DNA of 64,000 nucleotides from Planctomycetota bacterium (GCA_016930595.1 JAFGGJ010000088.1:1-64000), one strand, 5' to 3'; shown: positions 19,286-28,321, counted from the stretch's first letter. A program made the numbers and translations. The notes: generated by a model from the sequence alone, not told the origin.

Positions 19286-19663
19286 GTGGCCGAGAACATG
19301 CCACACAGCAAGCCGAAGTTCCTGGTGGCGGGGGAACTGCCGCAGGAAGTGGAAGACTACCTGTTCAAGACGGCGCGCCTGCACGGAGCGATATGCGCCA
19401 GGATTTCGGGTATGGACACTTGGCTGCAGATGGTGGGGAATTTTCATTTCGGGGCGGTCTTCCTGGGGGCGGGATCGTCCATGGTCGAGGTGCGCAGAGC
19501 GGTTGAAAAGGGCAAAGCTCTGGCTCCGGAGACTCCCATCGTGGTTGTCGGGGCGCATCCGCACGGGGTGGGTGACTTCGGCCTGCTGCTGGGAGACGTG
19601 GAGAAGGAACTGCCGGGGGTTATCAGGAGACTGCTCACGAAGTCGGCGGCATCGGAGGCCTGA
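19286..19663 (+). CDS. Uncharacterized protein, possible degenerate receiver-like fold
   Basis: About 125 residues from a GTG at 19286; an ATG at 19298 (MPHSKPKF) is equally possible. The hydrophobic beta pattern KFLVAGELP, HFGAVFLGAGS and APETPIVVVGAHPHGVGDFG, alternating with helices, recalls a CheY-like or Rossmann fold. The phospho-acceptor aspartate is not obvious. I do not recognise the family. Oddly, the best RBS and start in the region (AAGGAG, ATG at 19251) opens a different frame, which suggests an indel or a weakly translated start. The gene lies between clpB and a methyltransferase; co-function is unknown. Confidence 0.55.
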   Translation: MAENMPHSKPKFLVAGELPQEVEDYLFKTARLHGAICARISGMDTWLQMVGNFHFGAVFLGAGSSMVEVRRAVEKGKALAPETPIVVVGAHPHGVGDFGLLLGDVEKELPGVIRRLLTKSAASEA

Positions 19664-19832
19664 GAAGCGTCAGCGGGGGCGGGACCTTCAGGCGATGACT
19701 TGAAACACCCCACGTGCAGGATAGACTGTCCCCGGGCCATTTCGAGAGGCGGCAGGCACGGGCGACGACAGGAAAACAGGGACGGGGAGCATCCAGGAAG
19801 CCGAATACGATATCCCGTATCATTTTCTCTAC

Positions 19833-20516
19833 ATGAAGGGATGGTATTCAGGGCCGCCGTATTGTTTCAGGCTGGCGAGGATACTGGAAATCATAAGGGA
19901 GGCGAAGGCGGCGAAGGTTTTGGACGCCGGGTGTGGGGACGGCCGGCTGGTATATGAGGCGCGCAGGGCGGACATCGGGATGGACGGGGTGGATATTTCG
20001 GAGCGGGCGCTGCGCCTGGCGGAAGCCTTCACGCCGGAGGCGGCGTTCAGGCGGGCGAGCATCACGAGCCTGCCGTATGAGGACGGCGAGTACGAGTGCG
20101 TGGTCTGCTCGGAGGTGCTGGAGCATCTGGGCGGGGACGAAGTGGAGGGTGCTCTTGGGGAAATGAGGAGGGTGCTTCACGCCGGGGGCACGATAATCGT
20201 GACGGTGCCGTCACACAGGCTTAAAGTTACGGCAAAGCACGAAAAACACTACGGGCCGGACGAACTTGCCGGAGTGCTGGGGAAGTATTTCGAAGGGGTG
20301 TGGATCGAAGGTCTCGGCCGCAGGAGCCTGCTGTCCGGAGCGTGGTACAACATGCTGAGCATGGCGGTGCTGGCGCTGTACCCGTTGAGAAGGACGCTTC
20401 CGAAGCTGGCCGGATGGGTTGCGGACAGGCACTGGAATTTCTACGGCAGGCACCTGGCGCCGGCCGGGCCGCGAGAGGCCGGTTATCTGCTTGCGGTGGG
20501 CAGAAGAAGTTCGTAG
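19833..20516 (+). CDS. Class I SAM-dependent methyltransferase
   Basis: 227 residues from the first ATG. The SAM-binding motif I is VLDAGCGDGRLVYEARR; the acidic motif II is GVDISERALRLA; post-motifs VVCSEVLEHLGGDEVEGAL and RRVLHAGGTIIVTVPS follow. This is the Methyltransf_11/UbiE-like group. A late hydrophobic stretch (MLSMAVLALYPLRRTL) suggests membrane or lipid association. No SD precedes this ATG, while the same frame upstream reads IQEAEYDIPYHFLY back to about 19783. That looks like genuine protein but has no ATG, GTG or TTG before the stop at 19722, so the true start is unresolved. The substrate is unknown. Confidence 0.8.
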   Translation: MKGWYSGPPYCFRLARILEIIREAKAAKVLDAGCGDGRLVYEARRADIGMDGVDISERALRLAEAFTPEAAFRRASITSLPYEDGEYECVVCSEVLEHLGGDEVEGALGEMRRVLHAGGTIIVTVPSHRLKVTAKHEKHYGPDELAGVLGKYFEGVWIEGLGRRSLLSGAWYNMLSMAVLALYPLRRTLPKLAGWVADRHWNFYGRHLAPAGPREAGYLLAVGRRSS

Positions 20517-20535
20517 CACGGCCGGCCGGCGAGGC

Positions 20536-20564
20536 TTGCGGGGGTATTCACGGTCAGGTAGAAT
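20536..20564 (+). promoter_or_regulatory. Promoter of uvrA
   Basis: TTGCGG (20536-20541), a 17-base spacer and TAGAAT (20559-20564), 51 bases before the TTG start of uvrA. No LexA-type box was recognised. Confidence 0.5.
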
Positions 20565-20615
20565 AAGCTTGGTGCAGTATGTCCGCACCCTGAATTTCGC
20601 GTCAGGAGAGGAAAC

Positions 20616-23426
20616 TTGGCAGACGACAAGATAAGCATCCGCGGGGCAAGACAGCACAACCTGAAATCGGTGGACCTGGACATACCCAGAGACAGGCTGG
20701 TGGTGTTCACGGGAGTATCGGGATCCGGGAAATCAAGCCTGGCATTCGACACGATATATGCCGAAGGGCAAAGGAGATACGTGGAAAGCCTGTCGGCCTA
20801 TGCCAGGCAATTCCTGGAAGTGATGGGCAAGCCGGACGTGGAGATGATAGAGGGGCTGACTCCCACCATAGCCATTGAGCAGCGGACGGGGCATTCCAAC
20901 CCGCGTTCAACCGTGGCCACGGTGACGGAAATATACGATTACCTGAGGCTGCTGTTTGCGCGCGTAGGGGAGCCGCATTGTCCCCGATGCGGGCGGCCGG
21001 TCAGCGGCCAGTCGGCCGAAGACGTGGTGAATTCGATACTCGGACTGCCGGAAGACACGGAAGTGCTGATCCTGGCGCCTCTCGTGCGCGGCAGGAAGGG
21101 CGAATACAGGGAAGTCTTTTCAAAGATGCGGCGGGAAGGGTTCGTGCGTGCGCGCGTGAACGGAGAACTCATGCCGGTGGACCCCACGCCGGAGCTCGCC
21201 CGCTACAAGGCGCACACGATAGAAGTGGCGGTGGACAAGCTGAAAGTGAGACAGGGGATCCGGACGCGCCTGACGGATTCGGTGGAAACGGCGTTGCGCA
21301 CGGGCGAGGGACTGGTGATCGCATCGTACAGACAGGGGGAAGACGGAGACTGGGAAGACCGCCTGTATTCGGAAAGGCTGGCCTGCCCGTACTGCGGGGA
21401 GAGTTTTGAGGAACTGGAGCCGAGGTCGTTCAGCTTCAATTCGCCGTACGGAGCATGCCCGGTGTGCAAGGGACTCGGCACGAGGATAGAGCTGGACCCG
21501 GAGTTGATAGTACCGGATGAATCGCTTTCGATAAAGAAGGGAGCGATCGAAGCCTGGCGGCGGACGGGCCAGATGATGAACAGGTGGTACAGGCGGCAAC
21601 TGAGGCGTTTCTGCAGGGAATTCGACGTGGACATCGAGGCTCCGTGGGAGAGCCTGCGGCAGGATATACGGCGAATACTGCTGAACGGCACGACCGAAAG
21701 CGACCGTGCGAAATACAGGCATGGGTGGGAGGGTGTCATCCCGGATCTCGAGCGGCGTTTCTACACCACCGAGAGCGATTTCGTGAAGAAGAGGATACAC
21801 GAGTACATGAGTGAAGCCCGATGCCCGGAGTGCCGGGGGGCAAGACTGAAAGCCCAGGCTCTGGCCGTGACGGTGAACAAAAGGAACATTTCACAACTGA
21901 CGGAACTGTCGGTGGCGGATGCGGCGGGATTTTTCCGCAGGCTGGCGCTGAAGGGGGAAAAGGCCGAAGTTGCTCGACAGGTTTTGAAGGAAATTAGGGT
22001 AAGATTAGGGTTTCTGGCTGGCGTCGGCCTCGATTACCTGACGCTCGACAGGAGTGCCGGAAGCCTTTCCGGCGGAGAAGCGCAGAGGATAAGGCTTGCA
22101 AGCCAGGCGGGAAGCCGCCTGGTAGGCGTCACATACGTGCTGGACGAGCCCACGATAGGGCTGCACCAGCGGGATAACGGGAAACTTCTGAAGATACTGA
22201 AGGAACTGAGAGACCTCGGCAACACGGTGATAGTGGTCGAACACGATGCGCAGGTGATAAAGTCGGCGGATTACATCGTGGACCTGGGGCCCGGCGCCGG
22301 ACGCCATGGCGGGGAAGTGGTGGCGGCGGGTACGCCGAAGGAAATAGTGCGGAGCGACAAGAGCTTGACGGGGCGGTATCTCGCCGGGGAGATGGGCATA
22401 CCGGTACCGCAGGAGAGGAGGCCCGTTCAGAAGGGGAGGTCCATAAAGGTGGAGCGGGCGGCGGAGAACAACCTGAAACGAATAACCGTGTCGTTCCCGG
22501 TAGGGGCGTTCACCTGCGTGACGGGGGTTTCCGGGTCCGGCAAGTCGACGCTGGTGAACGAGATATTGTACAAGGCGACGGCCAGGACCATATACAGGAG
22601 CCCGCTGAAGCCAGGGAAGCATTCCGGAATGAGCGGGCTGGAGCTGATAGACAAGGTCATCCAGATAGACCAGTCGCCGATAGGGAGGACGCCCAGATCG
22701 AACCCTGCGACATACACGAAACTCTTCGACCACATAAGGAGGGTGTTCGCAAGGCTGCCGGAGAGCAACATCCGGGGGTACAAGGGGGGGAGGTTCAGCT
22801 TCAACGTTAAGGGCGGCAGGTGCGAGGCGTGCGAAGGGCAGGGGCTGAAGACCATAGAGATGCATTTTCTGCCGGACGTGCACGTGGTGTGCGACGTGTG
22901 CGGCGGGAAACGCTACAACCGGGAAACGCTGGAAGTGCGGTACAAGGGCAGGAACATAGCGGAAGTACTGTCGATGACGGTAGACGAGGCGCTGCAATTT
23001 TTCTACAACATCCCGCCGGTCCGGGCGGCGCTGCAGACGCTGATGGACGTGGGCCTGGGATACGTTCAACTCGGGCAGCCGGCGACGACGCTTTCCGGGG
23101 GCGAAGCGCAGCGGGTCAAGCTGGCTTCGGAACTGGCGAAGCGTGACACGACGAGGACGCTGTACATACTGGACGAGCCGACGACGGGGCTGCATTTCCA
23201 CGACGTATCGAAGCTGCTGGACGTTCTGGACAGGCTTGCCGACAGGGGCAATACCGTGGTCGTCATCGAGCATAACCCGGACGTGATAAAGTGCGCGGAC
23301 TGGATCATCGATCTTGGGCCGGAAGGGGGCGAAGCCGGGGGCAGGGTTGTGGCGCGGGGGCGGCCCGAGGATATTGTGAAAATCGCCGGGAGCCATACCG
23401 GCAGGCTGCTGAAGGCGATACTGTAG
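20616..23426 (+). CDS. uvrA: Excinuclease ABC subunit A
   Basis: A 936-residue DNA-damage sensor of nucleotide excision repair. It contains two ABC ATPase modules: Walker A motifs GVSGSGKSSLAFDT and GVSGSGKSTLVNEIL, signatures LSGGEAQRIRLA and LSGGEAQRVKLA. Zinc-binding cysteines are in CPYCGESF...CPVCKGLG and RCEACEGQG...CDVCGGKRYN. The TTG start at 20616 has the SD AGGAGAGG and yields MADDKISIRGARQHNLK, the canonical N-terminus. A local stretch near 22000 uses unusual codons (ATT AGG GTA AGA TTA GGG) within otherwise GC-rich coding. It converges on mttB with a 62-base gap. Confidence 0.97.
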   Translation: MADDKISIRGARQHNLKSVDLDIPRDRLVVFTGVSGSGKSSLAFDTIYAEGQRRYVESLSAYARQFLEVMGKPDVEMIEGLTPTIAIEQRTGHSNPRSTVATVTEIYDYLRLLFARVGEPHCPRCGRPVSGQSAEDVVNSILGLPEDTEVLILAPLVRGRKGEYREVFSKMRREGFVRARVNGELMPVDPTPELARYKAHTIEVAVDKLKVRQGIRTRLTDSVETALRTGEGLVIASYRQGEDGDWEDRLYSERLACPYCGESFEELEPRSFSFNSPYGACPVCKGLGTRIELDPELIVPDESLSIKKGAIEAWRRTGQMMNRWYRRQLRRFCREFDVDIEAPWESLRQDIRRILLNGTTESDRAKYRHGWEGVIPDLERRFYTTESDFVKKRIHEYMSEARCPECRGARLKAQALAVTVNKRNISQLTELSVADAAGFFRRLALKGEKAEVARQVLKEIRVRLGFLAGVGLDYLTLDRSAGSLSGGEAQRIRLASQAGSRLVGVTYVLDEPTIGLHQRDNGKLLKILKELRDLGNTVIVVEHDAQVIKSADYIVDLGPGAGRHGGEVVAAGTPKEIVRSDKSLTGRYLAGEMGIPVPQERRPVQKGRSIKVERAAENNLKRITVSFPVGAFTCVTGVSGSGKSTLVNEILYKATARTIYRSPLKPGKHSGMSGLELIDKVIQIDQSPIGRTPRSNPATYTKLFDHIRRVFARLPESNIRGYKGGRFSFNVKGGRCEACEGQGLKTIEMHFLPDVHVVCDVCGGKRYNRETLEVRYKGRNIAEVLSMTVDEALQFFYNIPPVRAALQTLMDVGLGYVQLGQPATTLSGGEAQRVKLASELAKRDTTRTLYILDEPTTGLHFHDVSKLLDVLDRLADRGNTVVVIEHNPDVIKCADWIIDLGPEGGEAGGRVVARGRPEDIVKIAGSHTGRLLKAIL

Positions 23427-23488
23427 GGCCAGTTTCCGTCTGTCGCGTCGACCGGGGCGGCGGGCGCCTCCCGGTTCCGGATTCCACC

Positions 23489-24895
23489 CTAGGAAACCGC
23501 CGCGACGGCCTTTTTCATTATTTTTTCGAACCGGGCGCCGCAGGCTTCCGAAAAGCCGGGGGCGAAGTCCGGTTTTTTCATTATCTCGTGGTATTCATCT
23601 CTTGCCTTGTCCACATCGGTCCTGGCCCCTGATGCCATCCAGCCGGCGAACATTTCTCTCGCCCATATTTTCGGCTCCCACAATTCGCCGCGGAAATGCC
23701 GTGCCGTATGCTCGTGGTCGATGAACAGTTTTCCGGGGCCGACTTCGTTGACGACGTCGACCGCAAGGGTTTCTTCGGTGATATCGCAGCCGCGGGCGAA
23801 TCTCTTCAGCGCCCCCACGTACTCGTTGTCGATCACCATCTGCACCGGCGAGCCGATTTCATCCATGGAAAGTTTGCCTGCGCCGACATAAGTTCTGCCG
23901 CAGGCCATCAGCGTGGGTATGGTGGTGAGAGCGCGTTGTGCGCCCGCTTCGGCGCTGGGCTTCTTTGCGTCCGTGTGTCCTCCGTGGCCGTGGAATTCCG
24001 CTTTGTAATACCTGGCCATGTCCGACATTATCAGGTTGACTATCTGGCGTTCGGGGCGGCCGTAGGCGTACATGAGGGTTCGCATGTCATACGGGGCTAT
24101 CGTCGACGAAATGTGCAGCTCCCTGCCGCCGTAATACGTCCTGTGTATAACGCGGGCCGCCAACACTTCGGCAAGATGTTCCGCGACGGCGCCGGCCAGG
24201 GTTACGGGAGCGGTCCCGCCGGCGGAGGTCATGCTGCACAGGCTGACGGGCAAGCCGCGCTCCGCGAAAAAGACGAACTGTTCGGCCTCGGATCTGGGCA
24301 GCTTGAGCGCCGACGTAAAAAAGACCATTCCCGTGAAGTAATCCCGGGCGTCCTTTCCCGTTTCACGCCCCATTTCTTCGCACATCTCAAGTATGAACGG
24401 ACACAGCCGCGTATCCCATATCGAGCCTCCCGCCGCCATCCCCAGCTTCCAGCAGTAATACCTCTGGACCAGCGGTATTATCCGCCGGTCTATGCCTTCG
24501 ATGGGACACCCCAGCATCGCCGCGTGGCCGACGTTGTCGAGATACCTGGCCAGCTTCGAATAGTCCGCCAGCCTTTTTCCCGTCCACGGCAGGTATTCGT
24601 CCGTATCGGGGTCCAGGTAGTAGCCCTGGAACACGTCCGCGCCGCTGGACACGGAAGGCTCGACATTCTCCCAGTCGAACTTGTTGGATTCGTCGATAAA
24701 GCGTTCGATGAATTCCGGCGCGAAGCAGACAGTCGTTGTTTCCCGGTCGACCTTTGCACCGACGTCGGCCAGCTTCTGGAGCAGCGATTCATTTTCGACG
24801 GATATACCGGTTTCGGAAAGTATCCGCAGCGCAGCGCCGTGAATCATCCGGATTTCTTGATCGTTCAAAACCCTTGCTGACGCCGCTATCCGCAT
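23489..24895 (-). CDS. MttB-family (trimethylamine/glycine betaine-type) methyltransferase
   Basis: 468 residues of the MttB superfamily, TIM-barrel enzymes that move a methyl group from a quaternary or tertiary amine to a corrinoid protein. Visible family-like stretches are IHGAALRILSETGISVENE near the start, VSLCSMTSAGGTAPVTLAGA in the middle and ALTTIPTLMACGRTYVGAGKL. The frame is uninterrupted, so it does not depend on pyrrolysine; it belongs with the non-Pyl (MtgB/MtpB/MtcB-like) branch whose substrates include betaines. No corrinoid protein or RamA-type activator is next to it. The ATG at 24895 has the SD AAGGAGG. The substrate is unknown. Confidence 0.85.
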   Translation of the reverse strand: MRIAASARVLNDQEIRMIHGAALRILSETGISVENESLLQKLADVGAKVDRETTTVCFAPEFIERFIDESNKFDWENVEPSVSSGADVFQGYYLDPDTDEYLPWTGKRLADYSKLARYLDNVGHAAMLGCPIEGIDRRIIPLVQRYYCWKLGMAAGGSIWDTRLCPFILEMCEEMGRETGKDARDYFTGMVFFTSALKLPRSEAEQFVFFAERGLPVSLCSMTSAGGTAPVTLAGAVAEHLAEVLAARVIHRTYYGGRELHISSTIAPYDMRTLMYAYGRPERQIVNLIMSDMARYYKAEFHGHGGHTDAKKPSAEAGAQRALTTIPTLMACGRTYVGAGKLSMDEIGSPVQMVIDNEYVGALKRFARGCDITEETLAVDVVNEVGPGKLFIDHEHTARHFRGELWEPKIWAREMFAGWMASGARTDVDKARDEYHEIMKKPDFAPGFSEACGARFEKIMKKAVAAVS

Positions 24896-24985
24896 GTCCC
24901 GGCCTCCTTATCTTGCTGACGCATGCGAGTATGTGAACTCCCGGGTACGGGACAGGAAGGAATCGTTCTCGGCGTGTCCCCGGCG

Positions 24986-25387
24986 CTATTTCCAGTGGCC
25001 GGGCACCCAGACGTGGATGTTGCCTTTCTGGACATGGCAGCCCGGGACCCAGGTCTTGCCGGCACGATGGCGTTCCCAGCGGCCGGATACCCATGCGTAC
25101 TGGTTGACCGCCGCGTTCCATTCCCAGTGGCCGCCGACCCACAGCCACTTGCCGGCCGCCGGTTGGGGAGGCTTGACTTCAACCTTTGGAGGAGGCAGTT
25201 TCACGGCGACGACGACGTTGCCGGAAGGCGTTTTGACGGCCGTGACTTTACCGCCCTTGGGGCCTTCCACCGAGACGACCGGTCTCCTGCGGACGGGACG
25301 CACGACGGGCCCCGCCGCGGCGTATTCGCCGCAACCGAGGGAAGCGATACCGGAAAATACGAGAACCAGCGGTCGAAAGCGTTTCAC
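24986..25387 (-). CDS. Secreted YXWGXW-type repeat protein
   Basis: 133 residues. I start at GTG 25387, which has SD AAAGGAG; the frame runs a few codons further up but without support. The leader MKRFRPLVLVFSGIASLGC looks like a signal peptide, perhaps a lipoprotein although the lipobox is imperfect. A short basic and Pro-rich region follows. The last about 55 residues hold three Trp-rich repeats: WLWVGGHWEWN, YAWVSGRWERH and HVWVPGHWK, plus KTWVPG. These match the YXWGXW family of exported bacterial proteins, whose role is unknown. A bidirectional terminator lies between it and the upstream gene. Confidence 0.75.
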   Translation of the reverse strand: MKRFRPLVLVFSGIASLGCGEYAAAGPVVRPVRRRPVVSVEGPKGGKVTAVKTPSGNVVVAVKLPPPKVEVKPPQPAAGKWLWVGGHWEWNAAVNQYAWVSGRWERHRAGKTWVPGCHVQKGNIHVWVPGHWK

Positions 25388-25453
25388 GGCCTGCTCCTTT
25401 CCCACAACCAGCGGGCGTTATTCTACCATGCGATTGTACCCGGTCCACAATGA

Positions 25454-25481
25454 AAAAGGGGAGCCTGGCGGCTCCCCTTTT
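25454..25481. terminator. Bidirectional hairpin terminator
   Basis: A perfect 12-bp stem (AAAAGGGGAGCC with GGCTCCCCTTTT) with loop TGGC. It lies 22 bases past the stop of the minus-strand PKD lipoprotein and has T runs on both strands. Confidence 0.9.
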
Positions 25482-25502
25482 CGATACAGAAACGTTCCGG
25501 CG

Positions 25503-27263
25503 TCAAGGCACGACAGTCTCGGTGATGGAGATGGTGACGTTCGTGGGGCCGTTGCCGGCGGCATCGTCAGCCGTGACGGTGACGGAACCGGAAGAATCGC
25601 CGGCGCCACTGCCCATGGTGACGTCGTTGGTGGTGAAGGTTTCGCTGGGTTCGTCAGCGGTGCCGTCATCGGCGATGGTGCCGGCGCCCTTGTCGTCGGT
25701 GAGGCTCGTGACGGCGACGTTATCGGTGGCGGTGCCTTTGATGGTCACGGTGGTGACGTCGAGCGTGGGCTTGGTAGTATCGGCTGGATCGGAGATGGTG
25801 ATCTGCTTGGTGATGGTGTCTTCCTGGCCGTTGTCATCCACGACCCGGAGAGTAACGTCATGTATGCCTGCGGTGGCGAAAGTGATGCCGGAGGGATTCT
25901 GCGCGGTGGAAGTGGCCGGGGTGCCGCCGGAGAACGTCCATTCCCAAGTCACGATGGTGCCGTCACCCGGTGTGGAGGCGTCGGTAAAGTCCACGCCCTG
26001 AGAGGTCTCCGGGGATGCCGGCGACCACGTGAAATCGGCCGTGGGAGGCGCCGGCACGGTGACCGTAATGGTCAACGTATCGGTGCTGGAGTTCCCTGCG
26101 GCGTCAAAGGCGGTTATCGTGATGACGTTTACGCCGACCAGGAGAGTAATACCGTTCTTGGACCATGAATCGGTGCCAGTGCACGCGCCGTTGCCGCCCC
26201 GGTCGTTTTCCCAGGTTACCGACGTGACCGCAACATTGTCGCTGGCCGTGCCGCTGATGTTGAGGGTGGTGCTGAAGGTCGACATGGTCGGATTGGTGGT
26301 GGGGCTTTCAATGGTGACGACGGGATCCACGGCGTCCGGAGCGTTGTAGGTGACCGTAAGGACGTCCGTGCCCGAGTTGCCGACGGCATCCTGCGCCGTG
26401 ATGGTGATGACGTTCACTCCGTTATAGAGAGTGATGCCGGTGGCCGACCAGCTATCCGTACCGGTACACGCGCCACTGCCGCCCCGGTCGTTGGACCACA
26501 CCACGTTATCCACGCCGACGTTATCGGTGGCGATGCCGCTGATATCCAGCGTCGAAGAAGACGTGGTCCAGGTCGTGCCGGAAGTGGGGCTCTGGATTGT
26601 GACAACAGGGTCTTCGGTATCAGGGGGCGTTGCCGTGTACGTGACGGTAAGCGTGTCGGTGCTGGAGTTCGCCGCAGCGTCGTAGGCGGTGATGGTGATG
26701 ACGTTGACGCCGTCGAGCAGCGTAATGCCGGTCTGCGACCAGCTTTCCGTTCCGGAACAGGTGCCGCTGCCACCCCGGTCGTTGGACCACGTTACGGAAG
26801 TGACGTCTACGTTGTCGGATGCGGTTCCGGCGATGTCTATGGAAGCGTTCGTGGTGTTATACGTGGCCGCTGCGGTGGGACTCGTTATGGTGACGGTCGG
26901 ATCCGTAACGTCGGCGCCTGCGGCGACGACGACCGTTTCCGTCTTTACCGACTGCAGGCTGTTACTGTCGGTGACGGTAAGCGTCACGGTGTGATTGCCT
27001 GCCGTGGCAAAACTAATTCCCGAAGGGTTCTGCACAGCGGAAGTAGCCGGGGTGCCGCCTGCAAACGACCAGGACCAGTTCGTAATGGTGCCGGTACCGG
27101 GGGTGGAGAGGTCGCTGAAGTTCACCGGCTGGCCTATCGAAGGGGAAGTTGGACTCCAGGAAAACGCCGCCGTGGGGGCGATATTGCCGCCGCCGGGGTC
27201 GTCTCCGCCGCCGCAACCAAGGATAAAGGGCAGAGCAGCCAGGACAGGAAAAAGTCTCTTCAT
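25503..27263 (-). CDS. PKD/Ig-like repeat lipoprotein
   Basis: 586 residues from ATG 27263, six bases after the SD GAGGAGG; another ATG is directly in front. The leader ends in LGCGGGDD, a lipobox with Cys17. Modules in order: PKD (about 28-115, WSWSFAGGTPATSAVQNPSG); three tandem Ig-like repeats of about 95 residues, each with WxNDRGGxGxCxGTxSW and ending in DTLTV or DVLTV; a second PKD (about 406-492); and a C-terminal module of about 92 residues ending in TETVVP. Such proteins are surface-exposed glycan-binding or adhesion scaffolds. The neighbour at 27450 has the same PKD and C-terminal module, so the pair arose by duplication. Confidence 0.8.
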   Translation of the reverse strand: MKRLFPVLAALPFILGCGGGDDPGGGNIAPTAAFSWSPTSPSIGQPVNFSDLSTPGTGTITNWSWSFAGGTPATSAVQNPSGISFATAGNHTVTLTVTDSNSLQSVKTETVVVAAGADVTDPTVTITSPTAAATYNTTNASIDIAGTASDNVDVTSVTWSNDRGGSGTCSGTESWSQTGITLLDGVNVITITAYDAAANSSTDTLTVTYTATPPDTEDPVVTIQSPTSGTTWTTSSSTLDISGIATDNVGVDNVVWSNDRGGSGACTGTDSWSATGITLYNGVNVITITAQDAVGNSGTDVLTVTYNAPDAVDPVVTIESPTTNPTMSTFSTTLNISGTASDNVAVTSVTWENDRGGNGACTGTDSWSKNGITLLVGVNVITITAFDAAGNSSTDTLTITVTVPAPPTADFTWSPASPETSQGVDFTDASTPGDGTIVTWEWTFSGGTPATSTAQNPSGITFATAGIHDVTLRVVDDNGQEDTITKQITISDPADTTKPTLDVTTVTIKGTATDNVAVTSLTDDKGAGTIADDGTADEPSETFTTNDVTMGSGAGDSSGSVTVTADDAAGNGPTNVTISITETVVP

Positions 27264-27390
27264 CATTATCCTCCTCACCTACGCGTGGAAACAGACGGAT
27301 TTACCTTTTTATTAATGCGCCTGCACATGGATTCGTCCCACAGAAATTCCAAAAACAGCCACCGGCGCGAGAGAATCCGGGAATCCAGAC

Positions 27391-27425
27391 TTAAACGAAA
27401 GAGGGGGCCGGCGAGCGGCCCCCTC
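27391..27425 (-). terminator. Rho-independent terminator
   Basis: A 9-bp GC-rich stem (27401-27409 with 27417-27425, GAGGGGGCC/GGCCCCCTC). On the minus strand it is followed by TTTCGTTTAA. It lies 25 bases past the stop of the short PKD lipoprotein. Confidence 0.8.
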
Positions 27426-27449
27426 GTGAACGGCGTTTACGACAGGAAA

Positions 27450-28100
27450 CTAGGGTACCACAGTTTCGGTGATATTGATGGTCACATCAGTCGGGCCGTT
27501 GTTGGCGGCATCGTCGGCGGAAATGGTGACCGAACCGGTGGAATCGCCGGGCCCCGCGCCCATCGTGACGGGATGGGTAGTGAAGGTTTCACTGGCTTCG
27601 TCGGCGGTGCCGTCATCGGAGATATCGCCGGCGGCGACGTCATCGGTGAGCGAAGTGACGGCGACGTTATCGGTAGCCGTGCCCTTGATCACCACGCTTG
27701 TCACGTCCAGCGTGGGCTTGGTGACGTCGAGGGGGTCATTGATCGCGATGGGGATAACGATGGTGTCGCTGAGCAGTTCGGTGTTCGTGACCATGAGCGT
27801 CACATCGTGGAAGCCGGCCGTGCTGAACGTTACAACCGGTGGCGATTGCACGGCGGAACTGGCCGGGCTGCCGCCTGCGAACGTCCACGCCCAGGTGTCG
27901 ATGGCCGAGCTGCCGGGGGTGGATGTATCGGTGAAGGTGATTTCTTCGTCAATGTCCAGTTTGCCGTTGGCCGGATTGTCATCCACGTAGTTGTACGAGA
28001 AGTTAGCCGATGGAGCGGTTCCGGGGGGCGGGCCGTCATCGCCGCCGCCGCAACCGATCCCGAGTACAGCAAGAGCCGCAAAAACCACGAGTTTCTTCAT
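27450..28100 (-). CDS. Short PKD lipoprotein, paralogue of neighbour
   Basis: 216 residues from ATG 28100 (SD GAGGGAGG). The leader MKKLVVFAALAVLGIGCGGG has a lipobox (Cys17). One PKD domain follows (TWAWTFAGGSPASSAVQSPP, FHDVTLMV), then the same C-terminal module of about 92 residues as the next gene (KPTLDV, IKGTATDNVAVTSLTDD, final ITETVVP), about 80% identical by eye. It lacks the three Ig-like repeats. It has its own promoter and terminator. It is likely an outer-membrane surface protein; the ligand is unknown. Confidence 0.75.
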   Translation of the reverse strand: MKKLVVFAALAVLGIGCGGGDDGPPPGTAPSANFSYNYVDDNPANGKLDIDEEITFTDTSTPGSSAIDTWAWTFAGGSPASSAVQSPPVVTFSTAGFHDVTLMVTNTELLSDTIVIPIAINDPLDVTKPTLDVTSVVIKGTATDNVAVTSLTDDVAAGDISDDGTADEASETFTTHPVTMGAGPGDSTGSVTISADDAANNGPTDVTINITETVVP

Positions 28101-28150
28101 AGCACGTTCCTCCCTCAACAAGTTAGAAGTCAGGTAATAACACCAGATAT

Positions 28151-28180
28151 ATAATACTGACCGGGGGCCGGAAATCTCAA
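28151..28180 (-). promoter_or_regulatory. Promoter of short PKD lipoprotein
   Basis: On the minus strand TTGAGA (28180-28175), an 18-base spacer and TATTAT (28156-28151), about 50 bases before the ATG at 28100. Confidence 0.5.
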
Positions 28181-28321
28181 GAAAACCCACGATTTTTTCG
28201 AGGTTCAGGGCCCAAGAGGAGTGAAAAAAGGCCCCGGAGAGGCAAAAAGGCCCCCGCATGAACGGCACCGGGAGACCCGTGAACTGCTTGCGGAATGGCG
28301 CCAGAGGAAACGGCGGGCAAG

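Noticed and set aside
23489..24895. Pyrrolysine-containing trimethylamine methyltransferase
   Set aside because: The frame has no internal TAG, so it is a non-pyrrolysine member of the MttB superfamily.
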